This document shows, one piece after another, positions 60,233-64,000 of a stretch of 64,000 nt of DNA. Origin of the DNA: Antedon mediterranea (lineage: Eukaryota; Echinodermata; Crinoidea; Comatulida; Antedonidae); NCBI RefSeq assembly GCF_964355755.1, contig NC_092672.1, positions 3,968,001 to 4,032,000 on the forward strand, read 5' to 3'. The stretch's first letter is position 1, and every line of letters starts with the position of its first letter. Position numbers and translations under genes: made by a program. Under the pieces are notes generated by a model. That model did not search any database, had not been told where the DNA came from, and saw only the letters and a program-made list of their open reading frames with translations.

Positions 60233-62265
60233 AGGTTACTGTAAATAATCAGTAAAACAAAGTTATAACCTGTTAAGTTTATGAAACCACATAAAAATGT
60301 GGTATTTTGAGCGGAAAATGAAGATTGAGGGCGCTGTTTACACAAGTAAAAAAATACACCTTTTTGCCTGTATCTAATTAAGTTTTAGCCATATTAATTT
60401 GAAAATGGTCTTATTTGATAGATAATTAAATTTTCTTTATGTCAAAAAAATAAAACTTTATATTTAAATACACATAATTCTGATAAATTCATGTGAAGTG
60501 CTTAAAATCAGCAAATTTAATATTATAACAAATGCTTACAAAGTTGGTGATCATAAATAAAATTATTTTACATTTCTATAAAATGTTGTTATTATACAAC
60601 ATATGAATGTAAATTTTTCGAACAATTTCACCAAAAAAAACCTTTTACGGCCAATAGTTTTAAGACTGTAGGAATGTGTACTACCTGTACAGGTCAAAGG
60701 TCAATAAGAAGATTTTGGGTCATTTTCTTGTAAAAGTTCTTATTAGACTGAATAGAAACATATACCTTCAGATTAATTTGAGCCCTATTTAAAGTTTGTC
60801 CAACTATTAGTTACGGAGTTATATGATATGTAGGTCAAAGGTAAAAAATGCCAAAAATCATACTTCCGGCCATTTTTGGACAAACTTTTCCATTAGAACG
60901 AATATTAATATTTCATTAATTATTTCATTTAAAATAAGCGTTGCAAAGATATGACCATTTTGTTTTCAATGGGTCAAAACATTCAAATTGAGGTCAGAGG
61001 TCAAAGATGAATTTTAGAAATTTGACAACATGGGTTTTTATAACCAGCATGATTCAATTATTCATAAAACACAATGTTTACACTTTCCCCATGATCTGCA
61101 CACGAAGGCACTTTTTTTGACATAGGGATCTGGACTATTAGCTCCTGACACGTTTTTGGCAATTTCCTCTTCAAATAAACAGTTGGCGGTGTCTGTTTAG
61201 AGAGAACCTTTTCAAAAGACATACCGACAAAAAACTCCATTCTTTTTAATGTTGCTAGGCAGCTTAGTCTTGCACATGGATCTTTACAGAGTAACTACAG
61301 GAAAAAAAAAAAGTGATCATAAAGAAAAACTGATAAACTACCAGAGACTATTGGGTTATCCAAGTTCAGGCTGTTTTATACTGCAATAAAGAACGTATAG
61401 TTTGATTACAAAGATAAAAACGTGGTATTATTAAGGAACTATCAATCTGCGACAATCTAGTTGTGTTGCCAAAATAGTGTCCAAAAATGAATGTTCAAAG
61501 AGAATGTTGCACTGAATAAAGATGGCATAACTACAGTAATTCCTAGTTCATTAATTATGAGATGAGAATTAAAAAATTTAATTACTTAGAAATCAATCAA
61601 CTGTTACCTGAAGAATGACGTCCTGAGCTGGATAACTAACAAATGGAGGTAACTTGAATTCCTTATTTATAACCTTATTATACATCTCAATGTGATTGGT
61701 GGAACCACTTAACGGATATTTACCCGTCATCAAGCAAAACATTATAATGCCGAGTGACCACCAGTCAACACGATGATCATAGTCACCCATATTTAGTACT
61801 TCAGGCGCTGAAAAAATTAAGGTAGATGTTCAGTTGTCCTGTTAAAAAAAAATATTAAAACTATGGTATAAATTTGGAGACTATTACAGAGCAGAATTTA
61901 GATTTGTGACCATGTTTAATTGCGGTGGTCGATATAGGATTTTAAAAAGACGGTAGGGCCGGAAATCAACAAAAGGAAGTTCTGTGCATCTCTCCTATTC
62001 TAGCTTACATTAACTATTAACTACATACTGTATTAACTACGAATTCAGCATTTTATTAATCAATCTAAAAAACTGTCTACCTGTTGAACAATAAACAATT
62101 TTGGATGATATTATTTAAAGATAGCAAAATGATTCACTTACCCTTATTAGAGATAATAATAGATATACAATTACCCACCCATATACATAAGTGTCCCACA
62201 GACACTGGACGTTCTGCCACCTTGCTTCAGCCATTTTGAAAGTCCAAAATCGGACAGAAGTATAT

Positions 62266-63720
62266 ACGAAAGCCCATTAATGCCATTTTAAGTATATGTT
62301 TTTCGAACGTAATCCGTTCTAACGAATTAGTAATTCGTTTGAACGGATTAATAATCTGTTCAAACGAATTAGTAATCCGTTCAAACGAATTGCAACATAT
62401 ACAACAAGTGCCATTTAAAGTATATGTTGTAATTCGTTTAAACGGATTACTAATCCGTTCAAACGAATTACTAATTTGTTTAAACGGATTACTAATTTGT
62501 TCAAACGAATTATTAATTCGTTCAAACGAATTACTAATTTGTTTAAACGGATTACTAATTTGTTTAAACGAATTAATAATTTGTTTAAACGGATTACTAA
62601 TTCGTTCAAACGAATTAGTAATCCGTTTAAACAAATTAATAATTTGTTTAAACAAATTAATAATTTGTTTAAACGGATTACTAATCTGTTTGAACGAATT
62701 AGTAATTCGTTTGAACGAATTAATAATCTGTTTAAACAAATTAGTAATTTGTTTAAACAAATTAATAATTTGTTTAAACGGATTACTAATTCGTTTAAAC
62801 GAATTAGTAATTCGTTTAAACAGATTAGTAATCCGTTTAAACAAATTACTAATCCGTTTGGACGGATTCCTAATTCGTTTGAACAGATTATTAATCTGTT
62901 TAAACAAATTAGTAATTCGTTTGAACGGATTAGTAATCTGTTCAAACGAATTAGTAATCCGTTCAAACCAATTGCAACATATACAACAAGTGCCATTTAA
63001 AGAATATGTTGTAATTCGTTTGAACGGATTACTAATCTGTTCAAACGAATTACTAATTTGTTTAAACAGATTAATAATCTGTTAAAACGAATTAGGAATC
63101 CGTTCAAACGGATTAGTAATTTGTTTAAACGGATTACTAATTTGTTCAAACGAATTACTAATTCGTTCTAACGAATTAGTAATCCGTTTGAACAAATTAT
63201 TAATTTGTTTAAACAAATTAATAATTTGTTTAAACGGATTACTAATTCGTTCAAACGAATTACTAATTTGTTCAAACAGATTAATAATCCGTTTAAACAA
63301 ATTATTAATTTGTTTAAACAAATTACTAATTCGTTTAAACGGATTACTAATTCGTTTGAACGAATTAGTAATTCGTTTGAACGGATTACTAATCCGTTTA
63401 AACAAATTAGTAATTCATTTGAACGAATTAGTAATCCGTTTAAACAAATTAGTAATTCGTTTGAACGGATTAGTAATCCGTTTGAACAAATTAGTAATCC
63501 GTTTAAACAAATTAGTAATTTGTTTGAACGGATTAGTAATCCGTTCAAACGAATTACAACATATACTTTGAATGGCACTTGTTGTATATGTTGCAATTCG
63601 TTTGAACGGATTACTAATTCGTTTGAACAGATTATTAATCCGTTCAAACGAATTACTAATTCGTTATAACGGATTACGTTCGAAAAACATATACTTAAAA
63701 TGGCATTAATGGGCTTTCGT
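62266..63720. mobile_element. Satellite foldback element III, 1455 bp, in the DFG exon of kinase D
   Basis: Perfect 8-bp duplication AAGTATAT (62258-62265, 63721-63728). The terminal inverted repeats are about 190 bp and include ACGAAAGCCCATTAATGCC, TTTTTCGAACGTAATCC and a subterminal hairpin (CAACATATAC and GTATATGTTG around AACAAGTGCCATTTAAA). The body is the 21-bp satellite, whose polarity flips around the middle. Excising the element and one duplication restores the exon seen in copies A to C. Confidence 0.92.
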
Positions 63721-63759
63721 AAGTATATGACCGCCCTCATAAAGTAAAATATTCTCCAT

Positions 63760-64000
63760 CTGAAAAGAAAAAATGAGTGTTTTTAAATCTTTCAGCCAAG
63801 CCAATTTAAACTCCCTGCCTGTAATTTGCTTCCAGAATCCAGAATTTGAATATGATCACTTTCAACAATCTGCATCTGCTACGAAAATAGAAATAATCAT
63901 AGCAGAAGATGTTTAATAATTAGTTCTTTTATAATAATATATTAATATGCATATATACACACAACAGGCAAAGAACATTAATTCTAAACCGCCCGGTGGT
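63760..64000. other. Intron upstream of the kinase D DFG exon
   Basis: Matches copies A to C up to about 63950 and then departs (from CACACAACAGGCAAAG). The window ends before the next exon would be reached. Confidence 0.5.

Larger units (their letters stand above)
54883..61137. mobile_element. 6255-bp foldback transposon inside a kinase D exon
   Basis: Ends TAGTCCAGATCCCTATG and its complement, flanked by TTA (54880-54882, 61138-61140); the uninterrupted exon is seen in copies B and C. The arms (54883-55755 and about 60241-61137) are inverted repeats of each other over roughly 870 bp with scattered differences. The single-copy core is 58712-59021. The rest is later insertions of a 21-bp-satellite foldback family. 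A TTA duplication is common for PIF/Harbinger elements, but the ends do not prove a superfamily. No transposase is seen. Confidence 0.8.
47455..63759 (-). pseudogene. RSKR-like AGC-type kinase, copy D (split by two transposons)
   Basis: Minus-strand pieces: DFG exon 63721-63759 plus 62179-62265, interrupted by a 1455-bp satellite foldback; APE exon 61608-61807 (intact, HRVDWWSLG); next exon 61138-61294 plus 54821-54882, interrupted by a 6255-bp foldback; terminal exon 47455-47493 ([12 protein letters not shown], stop). The upstream YRDLK exon is not in the window; sequence diverges from the sister copies after about 63950. The exon at 61294 reads through into the foldback for about 25 codons before a stop. 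The last intron encloses C1q-8 and C1q-9. Confidence 0.75.

Noticed and set aside
61058-61240. A 60-codon minus-strand frame joining kinase sequence to SKKVPSCADHGES
   Set aside because: Read-through from the interrupted kinase D exon into the foldback arm. A by-product of the insertion, not a designed fusion.
62227-63740. Further long repeat-encoded frames on both strands
   Set aside because: Same satellite inside the transposon that splits the kinase D exon.
1-64000. CRISPR array or prokaryotic operon
   Set aside because: The 21-bp and 18-bp repeats have no unique spacers, and spliced genes and animal transposons show eukaryotic DNA.

Overview
The window is AT-rich nuclear DNA of a metazoan. 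GT-AG introns, TATA promoters, tRNA-derived SINEs, LINE fragments, a Helitron and many MITEs are all present. The gene content (secreted collagen-stalk C1q-domain proteins and an RSKR-like AGC kinase) and the repeat types fit a marine invertebrate, possibly an echinoderm or other deuterostome; that placement is an inference and the species cannot be fixed from the sequence.

Two gene families alternate. On the + strand are nine C1q-domain genes (C1q-1 to C1q-8, plus pseudogene C1q-9). Each has a conserved TATA promoter exactly 105 nt before the ATG, a first exon holding only 11 coding bases, an intron of 0.8 to 1.6 kb, and one large second exon. That exon encodes the signal peptide, a Cys cluster, a Gly-X-Y stalk and a C-terminal C1q head. 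The stalk runs from 18 to 64 triplets and the head differs most in one patch near its end. On the - strand are four copies (A to D) of the C-lobe exons of an RSKR-like kinase. Copy B looks intact over the exons seen; A, C and D are broken.

Layout: C1q-1 to -4 (0 to 14.8 kb), kinase A (15.6-19.8), spacer and terminal exon of kinase B (20-24), C1q-5 (24.4-26.9), kinase B (28.0-29.7), spacer and terminal exon of kinase C (29.7-33.8), C1q-6 and -7 (34-39.6), kinase C (40.4-42.5), spacer and terminal exon of kinase D (42.5-47.5), C1q-8 and -9 (48-53.9), kinase D (54.8-63.8). A 39-nt terminal kinase exon carrying an AGC hydrophobic motif (FDNFDW) lies on the far side of the C1q genes in each unit. 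The C1q genes therefore sit antisense inside the last kinase intron, and the whole block has been duplicated in tandem.

The last 10 kb hold the most unusual DNA. A 6.25-kb foldback element has inserted into a kinase D exon. It contains further insertions of a second foldback family whose body is a 21-bp satellite built from palindromic words. A separate copy of that second family, flanked by a perfect 8-bp duplication, splits the DFG exon of kinase D. Other insertions are a Helitron with exact A/T-site boundaries, a hAT-like element with a 5-bp duplication, TTAA-flanked MITEs and a VNTR inside a MITE.

The kinase and C1q genes share no evident pathway; their link is positional. The C1q array looks like a diversifying secreted recognition family, with evidence of exon exchange between copies.
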